From Alkalihalobacillus sp. YIM B00296 (GTDB lineage: Bacteria > Bacillota > Bacilli > Bacillales > Fictibacillaceae): a stretch of DNA of 64,000 bases. The notes under the pieces are model-generated. The model searched no databases. It was not told where the DNA came from and saw only the letters and a program-made list of their open reading frames with translations. The position numbers and the translations under genes are program-made. Of this stretch, positions 44,041 through 53,080 are shown piece by piece. Location of the stretch: positions 277,944-341,943 of the forward strand of contig NZ_JAIBLJ010000002.1 in the NCBI RefSeq assembly GCF_020179385.1. Direction: 5' to 3'. Numbering within the stretch: position 1 is the first letter of the stretch; the number at the start of each line of letters is the position of its first letter.

Positions 44041-44312
44041 ATAAAACCTCCCGCCACTGATTTTGTATATCATCAGGGACGAGAGGTTGGATACACATAA
44101 CCTTCCCGCGGTACCACCCGCATTAGTGCAACAATCGCACTCACTCTAGCTCCTTATCGCGGAGGGACGATAAACGCTACTTGGGTTTACGTTTATAGCT
44201 CTGAGGTGAGTTCCAATAGCTTCCGGGTTGGCTTTTCACCTGCCGCCAACTCTCTTGGTCCGTGTACTATTTTACTATTCCTCTTCTTCGCCTTGAATTT
44301 GTGAAGAATTTA
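44041..44312 (-). ncRNA. T-box leader, leucine type
   Basis: On the minus strand: AGAGAG with a GGCGGCAGGTGAAAAGCC region in stem I, a candidate CTC specifier (Leu) in GGAACTCACCTC, the T-box core AATGCGGGTGGTACCGCGG (44105-44123), and a terminator with arms AACCTCTCGTCCCTGAT and ATCAGTGGCGGGAGGTT (44045-44088) followed by TTATTATTT. The bulge UGGU fits a tRNA ending ACCA, as tRNA-Leu does. The gene in the same direction downstream is leuS, but 697 bases away. Confidence 0.9.
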
Positions 44313-44318
44313 ATTTGT

Positions 44319-44347
44319 ATTGTATTCAGATTTTCATAAATTGTCAA
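44319..44347 (-). promoter_or_regulatory. Sigma-A promoter of the leucine T-box
   Basis: On the minus strand TTGACA (44342-44347), 17 bases, TACAAT (44319-44324). The T-box leader begins just downstream. Confidence 0.8.
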
Positions 44348-44397
44348 GCTGTTTTGTGAAATTAGGTTGATATCATGATGGACTTTTTTCCCGATTT

Positions 44398-44949
44398 TTA
44401 TACTTGTTCGAAAAATCGATCCACCATCTTTTTGTAGGTGTAAAAGAATTCGGGTATTTCTTCCCGATCCAGGCCCTCTAATGCATTGGCCGCGACACTT
44501 CGATAATACCAGCTTTGCTTCTGTTTATCACCCTTGAATTTGTTCCATATATCATCCCCATCTTGCTCAAAAGATTCCTTCAGGCTTTCAAAATTATCGA
44601 GTTTATCAGCAATGATCAATGCTTTCACTTCCAGAGGGGCTGTACGGATGGCCTCGACGGTATGCTGCTTTCGTTCAGGCCATGTTTTCGACTTATCTTC
44701 CGTATTTTCTCTAACTAAATCTGTAACATTTTTCCCGAAGGCTTTTTCGATATCTTCAAAATCCAAGTCTGTATCTTCTATCGTGTCATGCAGATAACCT
44801 GCAATGATAACGTCTTCCGGAAAACCTGCCTCCTTTAATATATTCGCTACTGCGATCGGATGGACAATGTACGGTTCTCCGGATAACTTGCGAACCTGTC
44901 CTTCATGGGCTTTGAAAGCAAGTTGTTCAGCCATCTCAATCCTTTTCAT
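44398..44949 (-). CDS. HD-domain hydrolase, small alarmone hydrolase-like
   Basis: 183-residue protein with HD-superfamily metal motifs in the order of SpoT/Mesh1 hydrolase domains: AHEGQVRKLSGEPYIVHP (about 14-31), GYLHDTIEDTDLDFEDIEKAFG (about 51-72), VRENTEDKSKTW, and IIADKLDNFESL. No synthetase domain. A role in (p)ppGpp hydrolysis is an inference; it could act on another nucleotide. GGGGGATGAG precedes the ATG, which is 3 bases after the PAP2 stop, so the genes are likely cotranscribed. Confidence 0.78.
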   Translation of the reverse strand: MKRIEMAEQLAFKAHEGQVRKLSGEPYIVHPIAVANILKEAGFPEDVIIAGYLHDTIEDTDLDFEDIEKAFGKNVTDLVRENTEDKSKTWPERKQHTVEAIRTAPLEVKALIIADKLDNFESLKESFEQDGDDIWNKFKGDKQKQSWYYRSVAANALEGLDREEIPEFFYTYKKMVDRFFEQV

Positions 44950-44952
44950 CTC

Positions 44953-45615
44953 TCATCCCCCTGTATCGTTCTCTCGCTTATCCCTCAAACCTTTCAAGAA
45001 TACAATTGTAAGGATAAGCCAAATACCCCCAGCGGCAAAGCCTGCTATCACATCACTCGGGAAGTGGACACCTAAGTATACACGACTGAAACCGATCAGG
45101 AAAACAAGTGTCCATGTAGCCATAAGTGCATATCCTGCCTGCTTCCCTTTCTTCCTTAAGTAAGTCCAGAGCAAATAACCTAAAAAACCGATGAATGCAA
45201 CGGTGTTCATCGCATGTCCGCTTGGAAAGCTTAGACCGCCAACATCAAGTAGCGGATTTTCATCCGGTCGTGTCCGGTTATATCCTTTTTTCAAAAACCG
45301 GTTCATTGCCCGTACCCCAATCAAGTTAAAGACGAGGACCAGCGAAAGTTTGATCTTCTTATTGACTAGAAAATACGTACCTAAGACAATCAGAAGCGGA
45401 ATGGATACGAAAGCAGAGCCTACATACGTCATAAAAATGAAGAAGTTATTTAATAAGTCTGATCGAAGTAACCATACTTGTTTCATGACCATAAAATCAA
45501 AACGCGTCAAAGTATCATGAAAAAATCCCAGCGCAATAAAAAGAATGAGCAAAAGTCCAGTCCATAAGGTGTATCTGTTCAAATTAAACGTATGACCGAT
45601 CGAGCTTTTTTCCAA
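44953..45615 (-). CDS. PAP2-family membrane phosphatase
   Basis: 220-residue polytopic membrane protein with the acid phosphatase signature KKGYNRTRPDENP (about residues 113-125), SFPSGHAMNT (about 133-142) and GFSRVYLGVHFPSDVIAG (about 184-201). It probably dephosphorylates undecaprenyl diphosphate or a phospholipid phosphate. TTG at 45615 is chosen because AGGAG lies 10 bases upstream. Forms a probable operon with the HD-hydrolase gene. A second PAP2 gene lies at 50778. Confidence 0.85.
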   Translation of the reverse strand: MEKSSIGHTFNLNRYTLWTGLLLILFIALGFFHDTLTRFDFMVMKQVWLLRSDLLNNFFIFMTYVGSAFVSIPLLIVLGTYFLVNKKIKLSLVLVFNLIGVRAMNRFLKKGYNRTRPDENPLLDVGGLSFPSGHAMNTVAFIGFLGYLLWTYLRKKGKQAGYALMATWTLVFLIGFSRVYLGVHFPSDVIAGFAAGGIWLILTIVFLKGLRDKRENDTGG

Positions 45616-45890
45616 TACATGCTCACTCCTCTCCACTTCTTATTGTATTTCACGTTTAGGACAATTATTATGCACGAAAAAAAGGAAAAAGCCATCCTAA
45701 GAAGAAGACGGCTTACCCACCACAATTGATACTTTGTTTTCGAAATAAATTCCAAAAAAGATTGTGATTTTTACGAATTATGGCAATTGTTTTTTCTCGA
45801 TGTTGTCCGTCTTCTCATTCCCAATTGGCGGCTACGGCCCCAACATGCTAAAATGCTGAGTATAAAATATGAATCAGGAAAGGGACAATC

Positions 45891-46856
45891 ATGTCTGCGA
45901 AAACAACTGTTCCTCCTCATTTCGGGGATAAACGATACTATACTTGGAATAAACACCTTAAAGAATATTTTGGTGAAAAAATCATCAAAATTCCGATCGA
46001 CGGTGGTTTCGACTGTCCGAATCGTGATGGTAAAGTCGCTTCTGGCGGGTGTACATTCTGTTCGCAAAGCGGTTCAGGTGATTTTGCAGGAAACCGCAGA
46101 GACGATCTCCTCATACAGTTCAACACGGTTAAGGAACGTATGCATAAAAAGTGGAAGAAGGGCAAATACCTCGGCTATTTCCAAGCCTTTTCAAATACGT
46201 ATGCTCCTGTAGAGGAACTACGCGATAAATTCGAAATCATTTTATCACAAGAGGGTGTTGTCGGTCTTGCAAACGCGACGAGGCCAGATTGCCTGCCGGA
46301 TGATGTCGTAGAATATTTGGCAGAGCTGAATGAACGGACCTATCTCTGGGTGGAGCTCGGCCTTCAAACGGTTCATGAAAAAACGGCTGAGCTTATCAAC
46401 CGTGCACACGATTACCAGTGTTATGTAGACGGTGTGAATAAACTTCGAAAGCACGGAATACGGGTATGCTGCCATATCATTGATGGGTTGCCTCAAGAAA
46501 CGCCTGAAATGATGATGGGAACTGCACGAGAGGTGGCAAAACTGGACGTACAAGGCATCAAAATCCATCTCTTACACTTGTTGAAAAAGACACCAATGGT
46601 AAAGCAGTACGAAAAGGGTTTGGTAGAATTCCTCGATTTTGACACGTATGTTAATCTCGTCTGTGATCAGTTGGAAGTCCTTCCTCCTGATATGATGGTC
46701 CATCGGCTGACTGGTGACGGTCCAGCCGAGCTTTTGATCGGACCGATGTGGAGCATGAATAAATGGAACGTCCTTAATTCGATCGAAGCGGAACTGGAAC
46801 GGCGTGACAGCTATCAGGGGAAGTATTATCAGGGTTCCAAGGTGTCAACACGATGA
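45891..46856 (+). CDS. mnmL: Radical SAM protein MnmL (YtqA)
   Basis: 321-residue radical SAM protein of the TIGR01212 type. The [4Fe-4S] motif is CPNRDGKVASGGCTFC (CX12CX2C), about residues 42-57. As I recall, YtqA has been assigned to the step turning cmnm5s2U34 into nm5s2U34 in tRNA, as MnmL. AAAGGGA lies 6 bases before the ATG. Its stop overlaps the start of ytqB by four bases, so translation is coupled. Confidence 0.88.
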   Translation: MSAKTTVPPHFGDKRYYTWNKHLKEYFGEKIIKIPIDGGFDCPNRDGKVASGGCTFCSQSGSGDFAGNRRDDLLIQFNTVKERMHKKWKKGKYLGYFQAFSNTYAPVEELRDKFEIILSQEGVVGLANATRPDCLPDDVVEYLAELNERTYLWVELGLQTVHEKTAELINRAHDYQCYVDGVNKLRKHGIRVCCHIIDGLPQETPEMMMGTAREVAKLDVQGIKIHLLHLLKKTPMVKQYEKGLVEFLDFDTYVNLVCDQLEVLPPDMMVHRLTGDGPAELLIGPMWSMNKWNVLNSIEAELERRDSYQGKYYQGSKVSTR

Positions 46857-47428
46857 ATTTGAGCCGGGTATTGCCATTTGGAAAAGAATTGTTAGAAAAG
46901 GTGGTAGAATCTGGAGGAATTGCAGTAGATGCAACTGTCGGTAACGGACATGACACACAATTTTTAGCTGAACTGGTCGGAGAAAACGGTTTCGTCTATG
47001 GATTCGATATCCAGAAAGAAGCGATTGACGCGACAAGGAAAAGGTTGCAGGAAGCGGGGTTGGATACCCGTGTCCGCTTATTTCAGGAAAGCCATGCTCA
47101 TATCAAGGCATACGTCGACCTAACTCACCATGGCTCTGTCCAGGCAGCCGTTTTCAACCTCGGCTACTTGCCAGGAAGTGATAAATCAGTCATTACGAAG
47201 CCTGATTCAACTCTTACCGCAATCAATGGGTTTCTGGACATTTTGATGCCAGGGGGGCTCATTGTCCTTGTCGTTTATTATGGACATGAAGGCGGACAAG
47301 AGGAAAAAGATGAATTGATGGATTATTTACGAGGTATGGACCAGTCCAAGGCACATGTGCTTCAATATCAATTCATCAATCAAAAGAACAACCCGCCATT
47401 TGTTATTGCGATTGAAAAGAAGAAGTGA
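46853..47428 (+). CDS. mnmM: tRNA methyltransferase MnmM (YtqB)
   Basis: 191-residue SAM-dependent methyltransferase: GGIAVDATVGNGHDTQFLAEL (about 20-40), FDIQKEAIDATRKRL and FNLGYLPGSDKS with the catalytic NLGYLPG motif (about 103-109). YtqB is assigned to the last methylation that completes mnm5s2U34 in tRNA (MnmM), following YtqA. Overlap of the ATGA type with mnmL. A terminator follows. Confidence 0.88.
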   Translation: MNLSRVLPFGKELLEKVVESGGIAVDATVGNGHDTQFLAELVGENGFVYGFDIQKEAIDATRKRLQEAGLDTRVRLFQESHAHIKAYVDLTHHGSVQAAVFNLGYLPGSDKSVITKPDSTLTAINGFLDILMPGGLIVLVVYYGHEGGQEEKDELMDYLRGMDQSKAHVLQYQFINQKNNPPFVIAIEKKK

Positions 47429-47437
47429 TTTATGAAA

Positions 47438-47470
47438 AATGGGGCTGAATCTATTTTTCCGGCCCCGTTT
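47438..47470 (+). terminator. Intrinsic terminator of mnmM
   Basis: GGGGCTG and CGGCCCC form a 7-bp stem; TTTTGTTCCG follows. Located just after the mnmM stop. Confidence 0.6.
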
Positions 47471-47562
47471 TGTTCCGTTTTTATAGAAAAGCACCTTCTA
47501 AAAGACTAAATTAAAATGCAGAGACCCTTTCTTATAGAGTTTTAATAGCCGAAGATCTTTGA

Positions 47563-47672
47563 CTGAAGGGATTATCCCGACAACTCGGGTATCTAACTCT
47601 ACAATTTTAAAATTATCTTAACAACTCAGAAATTATCCCGACAACTCAGGATTTATCTCTAAAAACTCCTTT
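47563..47672 (+). repeat. About 20-nt periodic repeats, core TTATCCCGACAACT (second locus)
   Basis: Units ATTATCCCGACAACTCGGG, AACTCTACAATTTTA, TTATCTTAACAACTCAG, TTATCCCGACAACTCAGG and TTTATCTCTAAAAACTCC at about 20-base spacing. The core matches the first locus at 183-262, 47 kb away. Between the convergent mnmM and ytpB genes. The rest of 47471-47741 is AT-rich and plain. Confidence 0.7.
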
Positions 47673-47741
47673 TGACTTCTGAATTCTACAATACTACCAA
47701 AAAAACCACACCAGTGATTCCTGATGTGGTCCTCAATCTTC

Positions 47742-48809
47742 TCATGCTTTCACTTTTCGGTAGATCCAGCTATTCCAATAAAAGTAGTAGGCTGACATTC
47801 CCCCTGCTCGCATCAGTTTTTTCAAGACATCTTGGACATCCTGTTGTCTTTTCACCTTAGCATCTGTCGAATAGATTCCCAGCAGTCCTCTTGTAATCAA
47901 GGCATGGAATTTAGAATGGGGAAGGTCTTTTGCGGACCGGTCGGCCATCTTGAAAAAGTGCAATAGACGGTCAATCATCCGATCCTGGCTTTCATAATAG
48001 AAACAGAAATTGAGATCGCCCCCATTCTTGTCTTCCTCTTGATCGATCAAATAATCCATCATGATATGGAGCCCCTGGATCCAAGGAAAATATCCTTCTT
48101 TTACTTTATGGACTACTTCAGGGTCCACTTCACCATTAGAGGCATATGAAACAAGACAAAAAATCCCTAGTGTCGAACCTGCACAAGCAGAAAATTCATA
48201 CCAGCTCATGGCTGGAAGCTTCCTTTCGTTCTCAGAAAACCACCGCTTAAGACGGGGGACTCTTTCTTCATGGATGACATGTTTATGTATCTGCAAATTG
48301 CAATAGTGCTCCGCCAACTCGATCAACCCAGAATGGATCTGTGTGAAACCAGGCAGTTGATCAAGCACCTTCTGGCAAGTATGCACAAGATCATGCAAAT
48401 AGCCGCCATCATCCTGTTCGTCCCGGAGTCTATAATAATTCTCAAGCGCCAAACCTGGTGTTAAGGCATGTCTCATCGATTTGTGTAGCAGACTGAAATC
48501 ATCCGGATCCAAAGAAGTGCTCCTATCACACAAGTTATCCAGGTAATCACTGATCGTCTGATAGGCGACAATGAATCGGATTACTTCTTTCCGCCGGTCT
48601 GGATAGAGAGCAAGCAGGGCATAAATCGACCCGCCCTCACAATGGAACGTCTTCGAATCGATACTTGCGATCGCCTGAGTCCTTAACTCTTTATTCGGGA
48701 TATGTTCAGCTTTTTCCCTCCATAAATCCAACTCCCGGTGGACATTCGGGATGATTTCTTTATATATCCGCATCATCAACGACCATGGCTGTGAAGGAAC
48801 GTCATTCAT
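47742..48809 (-). CDS. ytpB: Tetraprenyl-beta-curcumene synthase YtpB
   Basis: 355-residue terpene synthase of the DUF2600 type, converting tetraprenyl diphosphate to tetraprenyl-beta-curcumene, precursor of C35 sesquarterpenes. Conserved DSKTFHCEGGSIYALL (about residues 50-65), the aspartate-rich TISDYLDNLCDRS (about 85-97) and SWYEFSACAGSTLGIF are present. It follows ytpA by 4 bases, as in B. subtilis, so the two form an operon. Confidence 0.92.
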   Translation of the reverse strand: MNDVPSQPWSLMMRIYKEIIPNVHRELDLWREKAEHIPNKELRTQAIASIDSKTFHCEGGSIYALLALYPDRRKEVIRFIVAYQTISDYLDNLCDRSTSLDPDDFSLLHKSMRHALTPGLALENYYRLRDEQDDGGYLHDLVHTCQKVLDQLPGFTQIHSGLIELAEHYCNLQIHKHVIHEERVPRLKRWFSENERKLPAMSWYEFSACAGSTLGIFCLVSYASNGEVDPEVVHKVKEGYFPWIQGLHIMMDYLIDQEEDKNGGDLNFCFYYESQDRMIDRLLHFFKMADRSAKDLPHSKFHALITRGLLGIYSTDAKVKRQQDVQDVLKKLMRAGGMSAYYFYWNSWIYRKVKA

Positions 48810-48813
48810 ACTT

Positions 48814-49617
48814 TCACTCCTTTTGAAGATTCTCTTCGAAGGTTAATAATAAATTGACAAATTGCGAGACATATTGGAATACTTGATCTCGTTCCGGATC
48901 ATTGAGGATTTCATGGTAAAGTTCAGGCCACTCTTTATAGGACTTTTCCATCAGATTCAATTTATTGAACCAGCTCCTTACGCTCTCTTTATCAACGATC
49001 AAGTCATTTCCTGCTTGCAGGACCAATAGGGGTACGTCTGGAAATTGATTGACTGACCGATTGGCGATTTTGATTGAATTCATCAACTCCCTGTACCAGC
49101 GTATGGACACTTTCTTTACATAGAAAACATCCTCTATATCTTTTTCAATCCGTTCTTTCGATCTTGTCGCTTTCCCGAATCCTCTATGCGAGGTTAACCG
49201 TAAAGTAGGATATATACGATTGATCACCCTCGATAATGCATCAACAGGTTTCGGGGGTTGGTAGACAATTCCAAGACAAGGTGATGAGAGAATCACAGCG
49301 TTTACTGGCAATTCTTTTTCTGTAAGTGCACGAATGACTGCAAGACCGCCCATACTATGCCCGAATAAAAAAACAGGCAGCCCGAATTGACTTGCAGATT
49401 CCACCCATTTTTCAATCGTATCTATATATTCGTTAAACGAGTAGATATGTCCTCTGTTCCTGCGGGTAGCTCCCTGCCCGGGGAGGTCACCCATGACCAC
49501 ATGAAAACCATTTGCTACCCATTGTGAACAAAGCCACTTATATCTTCCATGATGTTCTCCAGCGCCATGGACCATCACGATTACTGCTTTTGTATGTTCA
49601 GCTTCCCAGATCCACAT
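48814..49617 (-). CDS. ytpA: Lysophospholipase-type alpha/beta hydrolase YtpA
   Basis: 267-residue serine hydrolase: HGAGEHHGRY oxyanion segment (about 18-27), nucleophile elbow FGHSMGGLAV (about 85-94), an acid in LLVLQAGNDLIVD and histidine ELYHEILND near the C-terminus. B. subtilis YtpA makes the lysophospholipid antibiotic bacilysocin. The ATG at 49617 follows GGGGGAG by 6 bases; the TTG at 49623 is too close to it. Operon with ytpB. Confidence 0.9.
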   Translation of the reverse strand: MWIWEAEHTKAVIVMVHGAGEHHGRYKWLCSQWVANGFHVVMGDLPGQGATRRNRGHIYSFNEYIDTIEKWVESASQFGLPVFLFGHSMGGLAVIRALTEKELPVNAVILSSPCLGIVYQPPKPVDALSRVINRIYPTLRLTSHRGFGKATRSKERIEKDIEDVFYVKKVSIRWYRELMNSIKIANRSVNQFPDVPLLVLQAGNDLIVDKESVRSWFNKLNLMEKSYKEWPELYHEILNDPERDQVFQYVSQFVNLLLTFEENLQKE

Positions 49618-49710
49618 AGACAACTCCCCCTTTTCTTCTACTCTATAATTTGCTAAACTGCAAGTGATTTAATACAAAATATGTATTCATAAAAGAAAGA
49701 GGATGATACT

Positions 49711-50235
49711 TTGATTTACCGATATAAAGAAACGGACCCAAAAATCGATTCAACAGTATTCATTGGAGACGGTGTTGTCATTTCAGGTGATGTGACGATA
49801 CAGGAACAGTCCTCCATCTGGTTTAATACAGTCATACGTGGGGATGTAGCTCCAACTTTCATCGGAAAACGTGTCAATGTCCAAGACCTTTCTATGCTTC
49901 ACCAAAGTCCAAACAATCCATTGGTCCTAGAGGATGATGTCACAGTCGGTCATCAAGTGACATTACATAGCTGTACCATCCGAAAGAATGCGTTGATTGG
50001 AATGGGTTCCCTCGTACTTGATGGGGCAGAAATCGGTGAAGGTGCTTTTGTCGGGGCTGGCAGCCTTGTCCCTCCAGGTAAAAAAATCCCGCCAAACTCA
50101 CTCGCTTTCGGGCGTCCTGCGAAAGTAGTAAGGGAATTGAATGAAGCAGATTTAAAAGATATGGAACGGATCCGCACTGAATATGTGGAGCGGGGACAGT
50201 ACTATAAACAGATGCAAGAAAAATCTAAGCGTTGA
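49711..50235 (+). CDS. ytoA: Gamma-class carbonic anhydrase-like protein YtoA
   Basis: 174-residue left-handed beta-helix protein with hexapeptide repeats; the metal-binding histidines lie in NVQDLSMLHQSP and TVGHQVTLHSC. This is the YrdA/YtoA type of gamma carbonic anhydrase-like protein, whose true activity is uncertain. Its stop overlaps the convergent VOC gene by 11 bases. In B. subtilis ytoA also lies next to ytpA, as here. Confidence 0.9.
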   Translation: MIYRYKETDPKIDSTVFIGDGVVISGDVTIQEQSSIWFNTVIRGDVAPTFIGKRVNVQDLSMLHQSPNNPLVLEDDVTVGHQVTLHSCTIRKNALIGMGSLVLDGAEIGEGAFVGAGSLVPPGKKIPPNSLAFGRPAKVVRELNEADLKDMERIRTEYVERGQYYKQMQEKSKR

Positions 50236-50593
50236 ATTCAATGATATTGCCGTCTGGATCCTGTACAAACACTTGATGCCAGCCAGTTTTACTGGTTGGC
50301 TTATTCAGATAACAATAACCTGCTTTTTCAAGGCGGGCGAGAATGTCGTCGATCGAGTCCACCCTGACTGCAAAATGACGGGCACGGCTATTTAATGGCG
50401 GTTTGTTTCCTTCATCCAACCCTTCATTCACAATCAGATGGAGCTGGGTATTGCCGATTTGGTACCATATACCATCAAAATCGAAATCCGGCCGATCCAG
50501 ACTGACCTGAAATCCGACCACTTTTTCATAGAATGCCCTTGCTTTCTTCAACTTCTTCACTTCTAGTGAAACATGATGAATTCCATTATACAT
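50225..50593 (-). CDS. VOC/glyoxalase-family protein
   Basis: 122-residue vicinal-oxygen-chelate protein: NGIHHVSLEVKKLKKARAFYEKVVGFQ, LHLIVNEG and the C-terminal VFVQDPDGNIIEFNA with the metal-ligand Glu. The ATG at 50593 is chosen for GGAGGG 7 bases upstream. Likely a glyoxalase, dioxygenase or fosfomycin-like enzyme; substrate unknown. Convergent with ytoA, overlapping by 11 bases. Confidence 0.82.
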   Translation of the reverse strand: MYNGIHHVSLEVKKLKKARAFYEKVVGFQVSLDRPDFDFDGIWYQIGNTQLHLIVNEGLDEGNKPPLNSRARHFAVRVDSIDDILARLEKAGYCYLNKPTSKTGWHQVFVQDPDGNIIEFNA

Positions 50594-50777
50594 ACCATAT
50601 CCCTCCATCCCTTCAACTACTCATCTATACCCACTTTCACAATTTTATCATCCCCTGAAATGAAAGTATAATGTCTGACTTGAGGCATATCTCTACAAAA
50701 ATTTAACACTTTATTAATATTAAACTCATATTGGAACGGTATAATGAACAAAATCCTTCTAAAAGGGGAGAGCGCAG

Positions 50778-51311
50778 TTGACAAAAGTCATTGACTGGCT
50801 TCATGAGAGGGAGTGCACTGTCTTCCAATGGGTGAACAGCAAATGTCAACAATCAGCTTTAAGCAGGTATTTCATGACTGTAACACATTTAGGCGGGGCA
50901 ACAGGATCGATCAGCATTTGTATTTTACTTTTCGCTTTGGCTTCCGGTGAGTTACGTATCGTAGCTTTACAAAGCCTATCAGCACTTGCAATCAGCCATA
51001 TCCCTGTCCAAATCAGTAAAAAACTATACCCTCGGAAACGTCCTTACATGGTTCTGCCTGATACGATCACGATTTCAAGATTATTGAAGGATCATTCGTT
51101 TCCATCCGGCCATACGACAGCAACCTTTTCTGTCATCACCCCCATCGTTCTATGGAATCCCCTGCTAGCGTTAGCATTATTACCGATCTCCCTTTCGGTG
51201 GCCATTTCAAGAATGTATCTTGGTATGCATTATCCTTCTGATGTAATCGGTGGCATATTTATCGGAGTGGGGACAGGTTTGTTTCTGTATTCCTTTTCGA
51301 TCCCATTTTAG
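50778..51311 (+). CDS. PAP2-family phosphatase
   Basis: 177-residue polytopic membrane protein with KLYPRKRPYMVLPD, SFPSGHTTATFSV and SRMYLGMHYPSDVIGG, the three PAP2 signatures. A likely lipid phosphate phosphatase. TTG start with GGGGAG 7 bases upstream. The glycosyltransferase remnant begins 15 bases after its stop, so they once formed a pair, as in glycolipid operons. Confidence 0.83.
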   Translation: MTKVIDWLHERECTVFQWVNSKCQQSALSRYFMTVTHLGGATGSISICILLFALASGELRIVALQSLSALAISHIPVQISKKLYPRKRPYMVLPDTITISRLLKDHSFPSGHTTATFSVITPIVLWNPLLALALLPISLSVAISRMYLGMHYPSDVIGGIFIGVGTGLFLYSFSIPF

Positions 51312-51325
51312 GAGGAATGATTCGG

Positions 51326-51650
51326 TGAAGATTGCTCTCTTTACGGATACTTACCATCCCCAGATTTAAAGAGTAGGAAACACACTTCAACAATTGGTCA
51401 ATCATTGGGAAACAAACGGAGTGCAGTGTAAGGTCATCGCTGCAATAACGGGTCATAATAACCTCTTTCCCCTTAATACTCACCTGCTACCCTTACCTTA
51501 CAACGTATAATCACACAAAAGCTTTTGGTTTTTCCAGTCAGATGCAAGAAACATATGCAAAAAGCCCGACTTGGGAAGTATTACTCTCTAAACTTACATA
51601 GGAATATGAACACATAGAAAGTAAGCAAAAAATTCATCTTGCATCATAAA
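51326..51650 (+). pseudogene. Glycosyltransferase family 4 remnant
   Basis: GTG at 51326 after AGGAGG starts KIALFTDTYHPQI, the opening of GT4 glycosyltransferases, followed by a stop (51368-51370) where the NG of PQINGV is expected, then VGNTLQQLVNHWETNG. After a gap the same frame resumes with ETYAKSPTWEVLLSKLT, a further stop, and EYEHIES, matching the C-terminal end of such enzymes. About 270 central codons are missing. So this is a gene destroyed by nonsense codons and an internal deletion. Confidence 0.72.
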
Positions 51651-51667
51651 CCCATACTTTCTTAACC

Positions 51668-51708
51668 CCAAAAAACCCTAAGCGGTAATATGCCGCTTAG
51701 GGTTTTCG
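51668..51708. terminator. Intrinsic terminator of metK
   Basis: Perfect 14-bp stem AAAACCCTAAGCGG/CCGCTTAGGGTTTT with a 7-base loop and T-runs, 10 bases after the metK stop. It works on both strands. Confidence 0.85.
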
Positions 51709-51717
51709 ACTATGATC

Positions 51718-52911
51718 TTAGGTGTTGTTTCTAAGTATTTCTGCTTTATCCGTTTGTTCCCATGGCAATTCGACATCCGTACGACCGAAGTGGCCATATG
51801 CTGCTGTCTGCTTATAGATCGGACGGCGAAGATCCAGCATCTTGATGATCCCTGCCGGGCGAAGATCAAAGTTGTCCCGAACCAACTCAACAAGCTTCTC
51901 TTCAGATACAGTACCAGTACCAAATGTATCGATGGAGATCGATACTGGTTGTGCGACCCCGATTGCGTAGGCTAGTTGAACCTCACATTTTTCAGCTAGT
52001 CCAGCTGCCACGATATTTTTTGCTACATAACGCGCAGCATATGCTGCAGAACGGTCAACTTTTGTCGGGTCCTTACCGGAGAACGCCCCACCGCCATGAC
52101 GAGCATAACCACCATACGTATCAACAATGATCTTCCGTCCTGTCAATCCAGCATCCCCTTGAGGACCACCAATGACAAACCGTCCAGTCGGGTTGATGAA
52201 GTATTTCGTTTTCTCATCAATCAACTCCAAAGGCACGACAGGATTGATGACATGCTCTTTCAAGTCACGCTTGATTTGTTCAAGTGTAACTTCAGGGTGA
52301 TGTTGAGTGGAGATGACGATCGTGTCCACACGTACAGGCTTGTCATTTTCATCATATTCAACAGTCACCTGGGTTTTTCCATCTGGTCGTAGATATGGTA
52401 CAACCTCATTTTTACGTACTTCAGTCAAACGACGACTAAGCTTGTGGGATAATGAGATCGGCAACGGCATCAGTTCTTTGGTTTCATTACACGCAAACCC
52501 GAACATCAAACCTTGGTCACCAGCCCCAATCGCCTCGATTTCTTCTTCTGTCATCAATCCTTCTCTAGCTTCAAGGGCCTGGTTGACACCTTGAGCAATA
52601 TCAGCAGATTGCTCATCAATAGAAGTGAGAACCGCACAAGTTTCATAATCAAAACCGTACTTCGCACGTGTATAGCCGATGCCCTTCACCGTTTCACGCA
52701 CGATTTTCGGTATATCTACATAAGTAGAAGTCGTAATTTCCCCTGCAACAAGGACAAGCCCAGTGTTTACAGAAGTTTCACACGCTACACGTGCATTTGG
52801 GTCACTTGCTAAAATTTCGTCTAAAATTGCATCGGAAATCTGATCACAAATCTTATCCGGATGACCTTCCGTGACCGATTCTGATGTAAAAAGACGTTTG
52901 CTTTTTGCCAT
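51718..52911 (-). CDS. metK: S-adenosylmethionine synthetase
   Basis: Makes S-adenosylmethionine from methionine and ATP. The 397-residue protein has the ATP-binding [16 protein letters not shown] (about 118-133), [19 protein letters not shown] (about 270-288, with the P-loop-like GGGAFSGKD) and the family N-terminus [20 protein letters not shown]. Length is standard. Expression is controlled by the SAM riboswitch upstream. Divergent from pckA, as in B. subtilis. Confidence 0.96.
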   Translation of the reverse strand: MAKSKRLFTSESVTEGHPDKICDQISDAILDEILASDPNARVACETSVNTGLVLVAGEITTSTYVDIPKIVRETVKGIGYTRAKYGFDYETCAVLTSIDEQSADIAQGVNQALEAREGLMTEEEIEAIGAGDQGLMFGFACNETKELMPLPISLSHKLSRRLTEVRKNEVVPYLRPDGKTQVTVEYDENDKPVRVDTIVISTQHHPEVTLEQIKRDLKEHVINPVVPLELIDEKTKYFINPTGRFVIGGPQGDAGLTGRKIIVDTYGGYARHGGGAFSGKDPTKVDRSAAYAARYVAKNIVAAGLAEKCEVQLAYAIGVAQPVSISIDTFGTGTVSEEKLVELVRDNFDLRPAGIIKMLDLRRPIYKQTAAYGHFGRTDVELPWEQTDKAEILRNNT

Positions 52912-53080
52912 TACGGAACCTCCTCGATGATCTTCAAAGTATCGATTTTAATTGATACGGTACTCATATCCTTATGAGAAAGTGCAACAATAGTTTATAA
53001 CATCTGAAAGTGATGTATGAAACATCTTATTTATTCTCAATCTTTTTATAAGAAAGGATGGATTCTCCCTATTGAACGAA

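Noticed and set aside
45688-45718. Terminator-like stem AAGCCATC/GACGGCTT upstream of mnmL
   Set aside because: The stem has a mismatch and no gene on the minus strand feeds it; left out of the list.
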